Part shown: positions 13,983 to 20,573 of the stretch, one piece after another
How the letters are laid out: every line of letters begins with the position of its first letter
Position numbering within the stretch: the stretch's first letter is position 1
Source of the DNA: a virus
Reading direction: 5' to 3' (one strand)
Virus record (IMG/VR): IMGVR_UViG_3300035698_014487
Location: 1 to 29,022 of that record
Length of the DNA: 29,022 nt
Position numbers and translations under genes: made by a program
The notes under the pieces: model-generated
Database searches by the model: none
Told to the model about the DNA's origin: nothing
What the model saw: only the letters and a program-made list of their open reading frames with translations

Positions 13983-14353
13983 CTGCATGTAATGATTGTA
14001 AATTCCTCTGGAAATGGGCGTTCGGAAATATTTGTGTGTCAGGTGACGAGAAAGTATTTGATTGCCTTACCGGAAAAATGGTACCAGTAATTACACTTTC
14101 TAATATCCCGCCCAAGGGGTGTGTTTCTTGTGAGGATAAGAATAAGGGTGATTGTCCTGATTTTACTCCGATAGGGTCAGGGGGTATTGAGCGCACGGAG
14201 GACGATGTAGCCATTACGCAGGTAGATCATTTCGTTACTACCCTGCTGGATGCAGTTACCAGGCGGTATGAGGATGATGAGGAGTTTCGGGCTATGTTGG
14301 ATGCCCGCGCTGCAGAAATGGAGGCATACATGCTAAAGAAGGATAGGGAATAG
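13979..14353 (+). CDS. Cys-rich protein with helical tail
   Basis: The 124-residue protein has cysteines at CNDC, ICVSG, DCLTG, GCVSC and DCPDF that could form one or two metal sites in the first 60 residues, followed by a helical acidic C terminus (FVTTLLDAVTRRYEDDEEFRA). It starts by overlapping the nuclease stop. Zinc binding is inferred from composition. Function unknown. Confidence 0.55.
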   Translation: MTACNDCKFLWKWAFGNICVSGDEKVFDCLTGKMVPVITLSNIPPKGCVSCEDKNKGDCPDFTPIGSGGIERTEDDVAITQVDHFVTTLLDAVTRRYEDDEEFRAMLDARAAEMEAYMLKKDRE

Positions 14354-14372
14354 GGAATGGGGGATAAGTAAT

Positions 14373-14546
14373 ATGATTATGAATATGATTATGGAAACAT
14401 CCATACTACAGTTAGAATACCTGTTACTGCAAATTAAAGATGCCGAGAGATGCCGAGTCGAAGACAATTTTATGGATACGTGGTTTATATGGAATGAGTA
14501 TATGGTATCTATAGGCTCAAACGGCCAAGTGACTATCTCTGAGTGA
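14373..14546 (+). CDS. Small protein (57 aa)
   Basis: ATG 14373 follows GGGGGAT (14359-14365) at 7 nt. The product starts MIMNMIMETSILQLEY, has a helical N-terminal half and a strand-like C-terminal half (MVSIGSNGQVTISE). Other in-frame ATGs at 14379, 14385 and 14391 are possible starts. It fills most of the gap between the Cys-rich gene and the glycosylase. Moderately supported. Confidence 0.45.
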   Translation: MIMNMIMETSILQLEYLLLQIKDAERCRVEDNFMDTWFIWNEYMVSIGSNGQVTISE

Positions 14547-14600
14547 AAGCATTTACACTACTAATATTTCAAACTATGGGCGATAATTTTTGGAGGCAAT

Positions 14601-15173
14601 ATGAGACCATGTAAAGACCATGATGACCTGGGCTGTCCTATGACACGCATCAACCGTGTGGATGGGCAGGGGCCGGTACCGTGCAGTATTATGCTGATCG
14701 GTGAGGCGCCGGGCAAGACTGAGGACAAGAAAGGTAAGCCGTTCGTGGGGAAGAGTGGGAGTGAGCTCGACCACCTGTACCTGGATAAGTGTGCGAACAT
14801 CAGCAGGGAGAATGTGTATGTGACAAATCTGGTGAAGTGCAGGACGAATGAGAAGGACAGGGATCCGACGGTGGCTGAGATGGGAGCATGTTCCCACCTA
14901 TTAGCCGATGAATTACATGTAGGGAAGCCCCGCTTTGTGGGGAGTATTGGGAGCTTTGCAACACAATGGTTTTGGGGGCTTAGTGGTGGGTGCACGATGG
15001 AGAAGGTGCATGGATTTGGTTTCACACATACCCTTGGCTTTATAGTCATGCCCCTCTACCATCCAGCATTCGGCCTGCACAACACCGCCATGATACGGCA
15101 TATTATGGATGACTGGACGAGGTTCGGGAAGATGGTGAGGGGAGATGAGAGTGTAATGTGGAGGGCAAGATGA
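14601..15173 (+). CDS. Family 4-like uracil-DNA glycosylase
   Basis: The 190-residue enzyme should remove uracil from DNA. Visible motifs are GEAPG (34-38), GKPFVGKSG (45-53), TNLVKCR (75-81) and PLYHPA (151-156). Cysteines at 4, 12, 80 and 96 match the positions expected for the [4Fe-4S] cluster of family 4 enzymes. ATG 14601 follows TTTGGAGG. A phage-encoded glycosylase just before the polymerase suggests repair of deaminated phage DNA or exclusion of uracil. Family 5 is the main alternative. Confidence 0.8.
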   Translation: MRPCKDHDDLGCPMTRINRVDGQGPVPCSIMLIGEAPGKTEDKKGKPFVGKSGSELDHLYLDKCANISRENVYVTNLVKCRTNEKDRDPTVAEMGACSHLLADELHVGKPRFVGSIGSFATQWFWGLSGGCTMEKVHGFGFTHTLGFIVMPLYHPAFGLHNTAMIRHIMDDWTRFGKMVRGDESVMWRAR

Positions 15174-15262
15174 AAACATACACTTGGCGTCTTTCATATT
15201 GTTTCTGGGCAGTGTACTGGCGTATTGCCATCAAATGGGATTACTGGAGGAGGGCGCGATGA
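15170..15262 (+). CDS. 30-codon coupling ORF
   Basis: ATG 15170 overlaps the glycosylase end and its TGA (15260-15262) overlaps ATG 15259 of the next gene. The 30-residue product (MKTYTWRLSYCFWAVYWRIA...) is aromatic and basic. The double ATGA junction supports translation, perhaps mainly to couple the downstream gene. It may be too short to have its own function. Confidence 0.4.
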   Translation: MKTYTWRLSYCFWAVYWRIAIKWDYWRRAR

Positions 15263-15489
15263 ATAGACGCGATTTGTTTAAGAGTACCGTCGCCATACCC
15301 TTAGCGGCGATCGGTATTAAAGGCACGATAAGCAGTGAGCAATCTCTTATGCCCATAGCAAGCCTCGGTGGCGTGTTCGTGGCGGAGTATTGGCATGATG
15401 GAGTACTGATGGCCACATCGAAGGTGGAGAATTCTGTTACCAATGAGGGACTGGACGAGATTTTGGTCTGTGGAGGGCAAAATGAATAG
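15259..15489 (+). CDS. Tat-signal-like protein A
   Basis: The 76-residue protein begins MNRRDLFKSTVAIPLAA, a good match to a twin-arginine signal (RRxLFK followed by a hydrophobic stretch). It shares its first 40 residues with the next gene. The mature part (YWHDGVLMATSKVENSVTNEGLDEIL) resembles the N-terminal strand pattern of small phage structural proteins of the 'NxVVNxGLxxIL' type. ATG 15259 is chosen because GGAGGAGGG lies upstream and the homology with protein B starts there. Export is inferred only. Confidence 0.55.
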   Translation: MNRRDLFKSTVAIPLAAIGIKGTISSEQSLMPIASLGGVFVAEYWHDGVLMATSKVENSVTNEGLDEILVCGGQNE

Positions 15490-15700
15490 ACGTGGTTTAT
15501 TTAAGGGGCTTATTGCTACACCCTTGGCGGCGGCACTTAATATTGAGGGTACGGTAAGCGCCAAGCAATTACCCGGGCTTATAAACGGTGTAGGGGTATT
15601 CTCGGGCAAGCGATTGATAGCAAAGACATCATTCCCCGCCAGCAATGTAGCTGTTGGGGATAAGATGGTTATTACTTATACATTAACCGTGGAGCCGTGA
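15482..15700 (+). CDS. Tat-signal-like protein B (paralogue of A)
   Basis: The 72-residue protein begins MNRRGLFKGLIATPLAAALN, parallel to protein A (MNRRDLFKSTVAIPLAAIGI), and continues similar through GVGVF near residue 40. Its C-terminal part (FPASNVAVGDKMVITYTLTVEP) is different and looks like the last strands of the same kind of phage beta domain ('VxxGDxxxVTYTLT'). It overlaps gene A by 8 nt. Together the pair looks like a tandem duplication in which each copy kept a different half. Confidence 0.55.
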   Translation: MNRRGLFKGLIATPLAAALNIEGTVSAKQLPGLINGVGVFSGKRLIAKTSFPASNVAVGDKMVITYTLTVEP

Positions 15701-15704
15701 AAAC

Positions 15705-16919
15705 ATGAGGATAGCAGCCGTTGACACAGAAACCGTAGCTGACGCGCCCTGGAGTATTCAGTCAGCCAGCGACTCATCCCCTGCCGGCATGATGCACTAC
15801 TGTGACCAGCCCAACCACATGACAGCCATCAAGACACGGTTAGAGTGGGCAGAGACACTCACGGTGCTACACAATGCCAAGTTCGACCTGCGTGTGCTGA
15901 ACCAGTGTGGCATACAGCCCCATAAGTACGAGTGTACGATGCAGATGGCCTACCTGCTGGGTATGCCCGCACTCTCCCTCAAAGTCCTTGCCTATCGTAT
16001 TGCAGGTATCGAGATGAGGACGTTCGACGAGGTGACAGAGAAGGCAACGCAGGAGAAAGCGGAAGAGTACCTGTGGGATGTGTTGGGGCAGGAGTGGCCT
16101 AACCCGGATGCCACTATGAAGACGACGAAGGAGGGTGAGGTGAAGTTCTCCTTCCCTAAGAACATCAAAGGCAAGGTGGAGGGGTTGCTCACGAAACATG
16201 CAGGCGACCCCACTATCAACCTGCGTAAGAAGTGGCGGGCAATGGATGAGGCTGGTGGGCGTGGGCAGGTGGAGAAGGTTATGGGTAAGATGGCAAGGGC
16301 GTACCTTGATGAGGTGGATAGGGATGAGGCCGAGGAGTACGCCAAACTCGATGCTGCAGCTACTTTGGCCATCTACCCATACCTTCATGAGCAGATTGAG
16401 CGGTATGGGCTGCAAGAGGTGCTGGAGAGCGATATGGACTGCGTGCCGATGGTGATTGAGATGGAGGACAATGGGGTGTTGCTGGATAAGGCGGTACTGG
16501 AGGAGCTCCGGGTGGATTTAGATGAATTGTCAGCAGGTACACTTATTGATATTGAGCATCTGGCGGGGAAGTATGTGAACCCCAGGAGCAGTCAGCAGGT
16601 GGTGGCGCTGCTTCAGGACAAGGGGATATACACGGACATGGAGACGAGTACCGATGCCAGTGTGTTGGATCAGTATAGGGAGCATACCATCGTGAATAAG
16701 ATACAGGATTATAGGGCATACTCTAAGCTGCAATCGACATACGTGGAGGGGCTGTTGAAGGCGGCAAGGGCGGATGGCAAGGTACATACGACGTTCTCTA
16801 TGACGAGGACAGAGACGGGGAGGTTGGCGAGTAGTAAGCCGAATTTACAGAATATACCAGTGAGGACGGAGTTGGGGAGAAGGATAAGGCAAGCGTTTGT
16901 GAGTGAAAGGAGTGAGTGA
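15705..16919 (+). CDS. Family A DNA polymerase, N-terminal fragment (3'-5' exonuclease plus thumb)
   Basis: The 404-residue fragment carries exo motif I (DTE at 7-9), exo II (HNAKFD, 56-61) and exo III (YAKLD, 212-216), so proofreading is probably active. Polymerase sequence follows: thumb, then TGRLASSKPNLQNIP (371-385) and RTELGRRIRQAFV. The frame stops after SERSE, exactly where the palm strand with motif A should begin. The missing part is encoded at 17272 in another frame. There is no 5'-3' exonuclease domain. The two pieces could assemble into one enzyme or be joined by RNA splicing. Confidence 0.9.
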   Translation: MRIAAVDTETVADAPWSIQSASDSSPAGMMHYCDQPNHMTAIKTRLEWAETLTVLHNAKFDLRVLNQCGIQPHKYECTMQMAYLLGMPALSLKVLAYRIAGIEMRTFDEVTEKATQEKAEEYLWDVLGQEWPNPDATMKTTKEGEVKFSFPKNIKGKVEGLLTKHAGDPTINLRKKWRAMDEAGGRGQVEKVMGKMARAYLDEVDRDEAEEYAKLDAAATLAIYPYLHEQIERYGLQEVLESDMDCVPMVIEMEDNGVLLDKAVLEELRVDLDELSAGTLIDIEHLAGKYVNPRSSQQVVALLQDKGIYTDMETSTDASVLDQYREHTIVNKIQDYRAYSKLQSTYVEGLLKAARADGKVHTTFSMTRTETGRLASSKPNLQNIPVRTELGRRIRQAFVSERSE

Positions 16920-17102
16920 TGCAGCGATTTAAGATGCATGTAACGCATAGGGGTACTGTATACAAAGAGGATCACCCATATGGTGAGTGGGTTCACTTCG
17001 AGGATGTGCGGAGGGCGCTACGGGCTCTGTTCAAGGCGAAGAATCTTTTTGAATGGATAGCTGCGTTGGAGGTGTTGCACGGCTTTCGAAAGGAGTGAGT
17101 GA
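16905..17102 (+). repeat. 15-bp direct repeat in the polymerase gap
   Basis: GAAAGGAGTGAGTGA occurs at 16905-16919 and 17088-17102. Each copy includes a ribosome site and a stop codon, and together they bracket the 59-codon gene at 16919-17098. The first copy encodes the terminal residues of the polymerase N-terminal fragment, so that end may not be native polymerase sequence. Confidence 0.7.
16919..17098 (+). CDS. Small protein inserted in the polymerase locus
   Basis: The 59-residue protein starts MQRFKMHVTHRGTVYKEDHPYGEWV and has a helical C-terminal half (FEDVRRALRALFKAKNLFEWIAAL). ATG 16919 follows AAAGGAG and overlaps the stop of the polymerase fragment. It is bracketed by a 15-bp direct repeat. 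No family recognised. It separates the two polymerase fragments together with the HTH gene that follows. Confidence 0.6.
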   Translation: MQRFKMHVTHRGTVYKEDHPYGEWVHFEDVRRALRALFKAKNLFEWIAALEVLHGFRKE

Positions 17103-17105
17103 GTG

Positions 17106-17279
17106 ATGAAGCAGTCACTAAGGCGTAAAACACACCACATGTCTACCAAGCGGGAGCATGCTAAGATATTGGCTTTGGCGGAGCAGGGTGTAAAGTCTGT
17201 GGATATTGCGGAGCGGTTTGGTATGTCAGGTGCAGCGGTAGCCGACATTGTGAGGAAGAGTAAGGTGTCTGATGGTTGA
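17106..17279 (+). CDS. Small HTH protein between polymerase fragments
   Basis: The 57-residue protein starts MKQSLRRKTHHMSTKREHAK. It has a clear helix-turn-helix: ILALAEQGVKSVDIAERFGM then SGAAVADIVRKSK. This pattern (G-x-S-x-x-D/E-I-A-x-x-F-G-x-S) occurs in resolvase-type HTHs and in the C-terminal DNA-recognition part of HNH homing endonucleases. Its place in a polymerase gap makes a homing-endonuclease remnant attractive, but no nuclease domain is present. It overlaps the polymerase C-terminal fragment by 8 nt. Confidence 0.65.
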   Translation: MKQSLRRKTHHMSTKREHAKILALAEQGVKSVDIAERFGMSGAAVADIVRKSKVSDG

Positions 17280-18018
17280 GTGTAGCTTGTTGGCGTTAGA
17301 TTTTTCACAGATCGAGCTCCGTGTAGCAGCCCACGAGTCCCAGGACCCTACCATGCTGTCCATCTTCCGCAATGACGGGGATATGCACATGACCACGGCC
17401 TGTGAGATGTTCGGGTTGAAGCCAGAGGATGTGGATGACAAGGCGCACCGGCGCCCGGCTAAGACCGTGAACTTTGGCACGATCTATCTGATAAGTGCGA
17501 AGGGGCTGTGGACGCAATTCCAACATGAGGGGTTGGTGCAATTCACTGAGCATGACTGTCAGGACTTCCTGGATAGCTGGCGGGCTACCTACCCAGGCTT
17601 CTTCGATTGGGTACAGGAGGTAAGTGCAGAAGCGCGGCGTACAGGTATGGTGCGGGATATGTTCGGGCGGATACGATGGATACCGGAGTTGAATTCGTCG
17701 CTTAGGTATGTACGGGAAGCAGGGATACGACAGGCTGTGAATGCGCCGATACAGTCTGGTGCGGGCGGTATACTCAAGGGAGCAATAGGGCTGCTCACGC
17801 CTATCGTGAGGCAATGGCAAAGCGATGGTGTTGTGTGCCGCCCATTGCTTCAAATTCATGATGAGTTGATATTTGAAGTGGAGGGTGAGTGGTTGTCGGT
17901 GATTGCGCCACGGTTCCAGCAGGTTATGGTGGGGGCTGTGGAGTTGAGTGTGCCGGTGAAGGTGGATTGTGAAGTGGGAAAGAACTGGAAGGATTTGGAG
18001 GCGTACACTATTAATTGA
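17272..18018 (+). CDS. Family A DNA polymerase, C-terminal fragment (palm and fingers)
   Basis: The 248-residue fragment begins four residues before motif A: LLALDFSQIELR (6-17). Motif B follows as RRPAKTVNFGTIYLISAKGL (60-79), keeping the Arg, Lys, Phe and Tyr of the O-helix but with Leu where nearly all relatives have Gly (YG to YL). Motif C is QIHDELIFEV (HDE at 196-198). All three metal and nucleotide motifs are present, so this fragment should hold the catalytic centre once combined with the N-terminal fragment. ATG 17272 overlaps the HTH gene. Confidence 0.9.
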   Translation: MVECSLLALDFSQIELRVAAHESQDPTMLSIFRNDGDMHMTTACEMFGLKPEDVDDKAHRRPAKTVNFGTIYLISAKGLWTQFQHEGLVQFTEHDCQDFLDSWRATYPGFFDWVQEVSAEARRTGMVRDMFGRIRWIPELNSSLRYVREAGIRQAVNAPIQSGAGGILKGAIGLLTPIVRQWQSDGVVCRPLLQIHDELIFEVEGEWLSVIAPRFQQVMVGAVELSVPVKVDCEVGKNWKDLEAYTIN

Positions 18019-18031
18019 AAGGCAGGGCAGA

Positions 18032-18358
18032 ATGGAAATCAGGGATTTTTTCACAAAGAAAGAAGTAGATACCATGAAAGCCAGAATCATTGAGGATGTG
18101 AAGCTTGCACATTTCTTGGTGGATAAAACAACTGAATACCCTGACGGGGAAATTGTGAAATACCGTAGTATATCGAAGCGTATTGAGCATGTCATTCAAG
18201 ATGTGGTGGAAGAGGAGATGAGGGTGTATGTGAGGGAGTTGGTAAACGCTGTCGTGAAAGATAAGGTTGCAAAAGCAACTGAACGATTTACGGAAAACCT
18301 GTGTGCCCAACTCGACAAGATTACTGAGAAAACCAATTGGTATTGGTCGGTAAAGTGA
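18032..18358 (+). CDS. Hypothetical helical protein
   Basis: The 108-residue protein starts MEIRDFFTKKEVDTMKARI. It is mostly helical and charged, with a possible coiled coil near EHVIQDVVEEEMRVYVRELVNAVVKDK. ATG 18032 is chosen over the upstream-open frame, which runs inside the polymerase. It lies between the polymerase and terminase genes. No family recognised. Confidence 0.55.
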   Translation: MEIRDFFTKKEVDTMKARIIEDVKLAHFLVDKTTEYPDGEIVKYRSISKRIEHVIQDVVEEEMRVYVRELVNAVVKDKVAKATERFTENLCAQLDKITEKTNWYWSVK

Positions 18359-18534
18359 ACTCTAACGATTGGAACTTTGCATTCGGCAGTCTGGGAGACC
18401 CACTTGCTGATATTGAGTGGTGGATGATACAGCCATTCCCACATTGGATGTTTAGGAAGGAGAGGGAGCATGATGACCAAGAACCAAAGACCGGAGAACA
18501 AGCGGCAGTTCCATGCCTTCGAGGTCTACCGTGA
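18355..18534 (+). CDS. Small Trp-rich protein, tentative
   Basis: GTG 18355 overlaps the preceding TGA (GTGA). The 59-residue product has a Trp-rich middle (NDWNFAFG, IEWWMIQPFPHWMF) unlike a random frame. Its last 65 nt overlap the terminase small subunit and no strong ribosome site is visible. I keep it as tentative. The ribosome site for the terminase gene lies inside it. Confidence 0.35.
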   Translation: MNSNDWNFAFGSLGDPLADIEWWMIQPFPHWMFRKEREHDDQEPKTGEQAAVPCLRGLP

Positions 18535-19093
18535 CCTCGGCTATGGGCGCACTTTCCGTGAAGTGAGTCGCCAGATAGGCTCTTCCGTCCAGTCTGTATG
18601 TCGGTGGGCGAAGTCGTATGACTGGGATGACCGCCTGGCCAAGTACAACGTCGTGGTGGCGCAGAAGAAGAAAGAGGGGGCGCTGATAGTGACCGACAGC
18701 AACCCCATCACGTTAAAGATGGTGACTATGCTGGAGCAGGCGGAGGCACTGATTGATAGTGTGTTTATCAAGGATGATACAGGGAAGCTTTCACCGCTAA
18801 TAAAAATCAAGCACGCGGATGAGGTAATTAAGCTGATAGCCGAATACCGGAAACTCCTCGAAACCTATCACAGGTTCGTGGCCGAGCACCTACCTGCCAA
18901 GAAAGAGAAGGACAGGGGAACACAAACCGAAGAACTCAATAGATACCTGGCAAGCATGTCGCAACAAGACCGCATTGCCGCACTGAAAGGGGTAGTAATA
19001 GGTGGGGATGACAAAGGAAGAGATAAGCAGCCTGCAGGAACAGTTCAGGACGCAGATTATACAGAAGTATCTGGACAAGGGTCTAAAGACTGA
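18470..19093 (+). CDS. Terminase small subunit
   Basis: The 207-residue protein has an N-terminal HTH (TFREVSRQIGSSVQSVCRWAKSYDWDDRLAKY) of the kind used by phage small terminase subunits to bind pac/cos DNA. A helical oligomerisation region follows (ITLKMVTMLEQAEALIDSVF, EVIKLIAEYRKLLETYHRF), then a polar C-terminal tail. It directly precedes and overlaps the large subunit by 86 nt. ATG 18470 or 18473 follows AGGAAGGAGAGGGAG. Confidence 0.75.
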   Translation: MMTKNQRPENKRQFHAFEVYRDLGYGRTFREVSRQIGSSVQSVCRWAKSYDWDDRLAKYNVVVAQKKKEGALIVTDSNPITLKMVTMLEQAEALIDSVFIKDDTGKLSPLIKIKHADEVIKLIAEYRKLLETYHRFVAEHLPAKKEKDRGTQTEELNRYLASMSQQDRIAALKGVVIGGDDKGRDKQPAGTVQDADYTEVSGQGSKD

Positions 19094-20489
19094 CCTTGAT
19101 GTGTCCGAGTTCTTAGCGGCATTACAAGTAGCCGTGGTGGGGACGAAATGCCTCTGTGGGAACCCTGACCATACACCGCAATTCAGGGCAGTGTCAGATG
19201 TGTTGCGGGATGTGGCGAGGTACTATGTGATATGGGCGTGTAGATCCGGGAGTAAGACATTCCTGTATGGGGGGCTGAACACGTGGGTGAAGAGTTGCAG
19301 CAAGGCCCGGTATGAGACGCGTATTCTTGGAGGTAGCAAAGACCAGTCACTCTTATCCTATGAGGCCATGAAGCTGTTCAGGGACGAGACTGATCCTGAC
19401 AATAGCCGACTCGTGCGGGACATCATGCAGACCAAGGCGGAGTTTACCAACAAGGCGAGGGTATCGATACTGACCGCAAGCATCACGGCGGTACGTGGTC
19501 CGCATCCACAGGCGTTATTACTTGATGAGGTTGACGAGATAGATGAGGAGGTGTATCAGGCAGCGTTATCACAGCCTACATCCAAGTATGGGCACAAGGC
19601 TGTCCTGGGCATGTTCTCAACCAACCACAACATTATGGGGCAGATGGATAGGGCGTTGGCGAATGCAGCACAACGTGGGCATAGCGTGTATAAGTATTGT
19701 ATTTGGGAATGCTTGGCATCATGCCGTGACTATCGATGCTCGACGTGCCCATTGGCTGAGTTGTGTCCCGGTAAGCAGATGAAGGAGGCTGACGGCTATT
19801 ACCAGGTGGACGACTTCATCGAGAAGCTCAACACACTTTCCTATTCCATGCTGGCGCGGGATTGGCTGTGCATCAAGGTGGGTATGGGCGATACGGTGTA
19901 TGAGCAGGAATGGGATGAGAAGATACACTTGGTGAGTGTGAGCTTGAGGCAGGCGGATGTGGTGTTGTCAGTGGACTTCGGTGGTGTGTCACCGTTCAGT
20001 GTGGGTGTGTGGCAGGAAGCACCGGAAGAGCTTGGGGGTAAGGGCACATGGATACGTGTGACAGAGCTCTATATGCAATCGGCGGAAGAGTCCACGACTA
20101 ACTCCCAGGTCATAGCCAGGGCACTCAAGGCACCATGGGCGAAGATGGTGAGGGAGATCGTGCCGGATAACTCACGCCCAGACAGCATACAGGAGTGGAG
20201 AGAGGCATTTCCTAACGCTAAGATAACCATTGTGACCAAAGACATAGATGGGATGATCGAGCGGGTTAAGTCAGGGCTGCGGCCTGTTCTGGGGGCACCC
20301 AAGATACTGGTCAATCGTATTTGCCTGCATTTCAGGCAGGAGGTGTTGATGTATGCTGTGAAGAATGACAAGCCAGTGGATAAGAACAATCATACGATGG
20401 ATGAGACTGGGTACTTTGCACTGGCCAAGCTTGGTGAGGGTGTAGGGGTGTATGCGGGGACACTTAAACAGGATGTGATGCCGAGATAG
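19008..20489 (+). CDS. Terminase large subunit
   Basis: The 493-residue packaging motor and nuclease has a Walker A-like CRSGSKT (78-84), Walker B LLLDEVDEID (170-179) and a C-terminal RNase H-like nuclease beginning SVDFG (321-325), with later acidic residues at VPDNSRPDS. A six-cysteine cluster (C231, 235, 239, 244, 247, 253; CLASC, CSTCPLAELC) between the two domains looks like a metal site, as in some phage terminases. ATG 19008 is used; the SD-like AGGTGGGG abuts it, so the exact start is uncertain. Confidence 0.85.
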   Translation: MTKEEISSLQEQFRTQIIQKYLDKGLKTDLDVSEFLAALQVAVVGTKCLCGNPDHTPQFRAVSDVLRDVARYYVIWACRSGSKTFLYGGLNTWVKSCSKARYETRILGGSKDQSLLSYEAMKLFRDETDPDNSRLVRDIMQTKAEFTNKARVSILTASITAVRGPHPQALLLDEVDEIDEEVYQAALSQPTSKYGHKAVLGMFSTNHNIMGQMDRALANAAQRGHSVYKYCIWECLASCRDYRCSTCPLAELCPGKQMKEADGYYQVDDFIEKLNTLSYSMLARDWLCIKVGMGDTVYEQEWDEKIHLVSVSLRQADVVLSVDFGGVSPFSVGVWQEAPEELGGKGTWIRVTELYMQSAEESTTNSQVIARALKAPWAKMVREIVPDNSRPDSIQEWREAFPNAKITIVTKDIDGMIERVKSGLRPVLGAPKILVNRICLHFRQEVLMYAVKNDKPVDKNNHTMDETGYFALAKLGEGVGVYAGTLKQDVMPR

Positions 20490-20501
20490 GAGGGGCGAGT
20501 G

Positions 20502-20573
20502 GTGATACAGACAGTATTAGAGTGGGATGCGCTGGGGGTATTGAGAGAGATTGAGGATAGGAGGATAGACTGA
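20502..20573 (+). CDS. 23-codon ORF coupled to methyltransferase
   Basis: GTG 20502 (or 20499) follows AGGAGGGG (20488-20495). The short product (VIQTVLEWDALGVLREIEDR...) ends with TGA at 20571-20573, which overlaps the proposed CTG start of the methyltransferase. Translation may serve to couple the downstream gene. Support is limited because of size. Confidence 0.35.
   Translation: MIQTVLEWDALGVLREIEDRRID

Noticed and set aside
16916-17275. Intein interrupting the polymerase
   Set aside because: The intervening segment has stop codons in the fragment frame and no Hint-domain motifs; the fragments are in different frames.
17305-18195. Long open frame on the minus strand opposite the polymerase
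   Set aside because: It mirrors the coding bias of the + strand gene, has no ribosome site or recognisable motif, and opposes an undoubted polymerase sequence.
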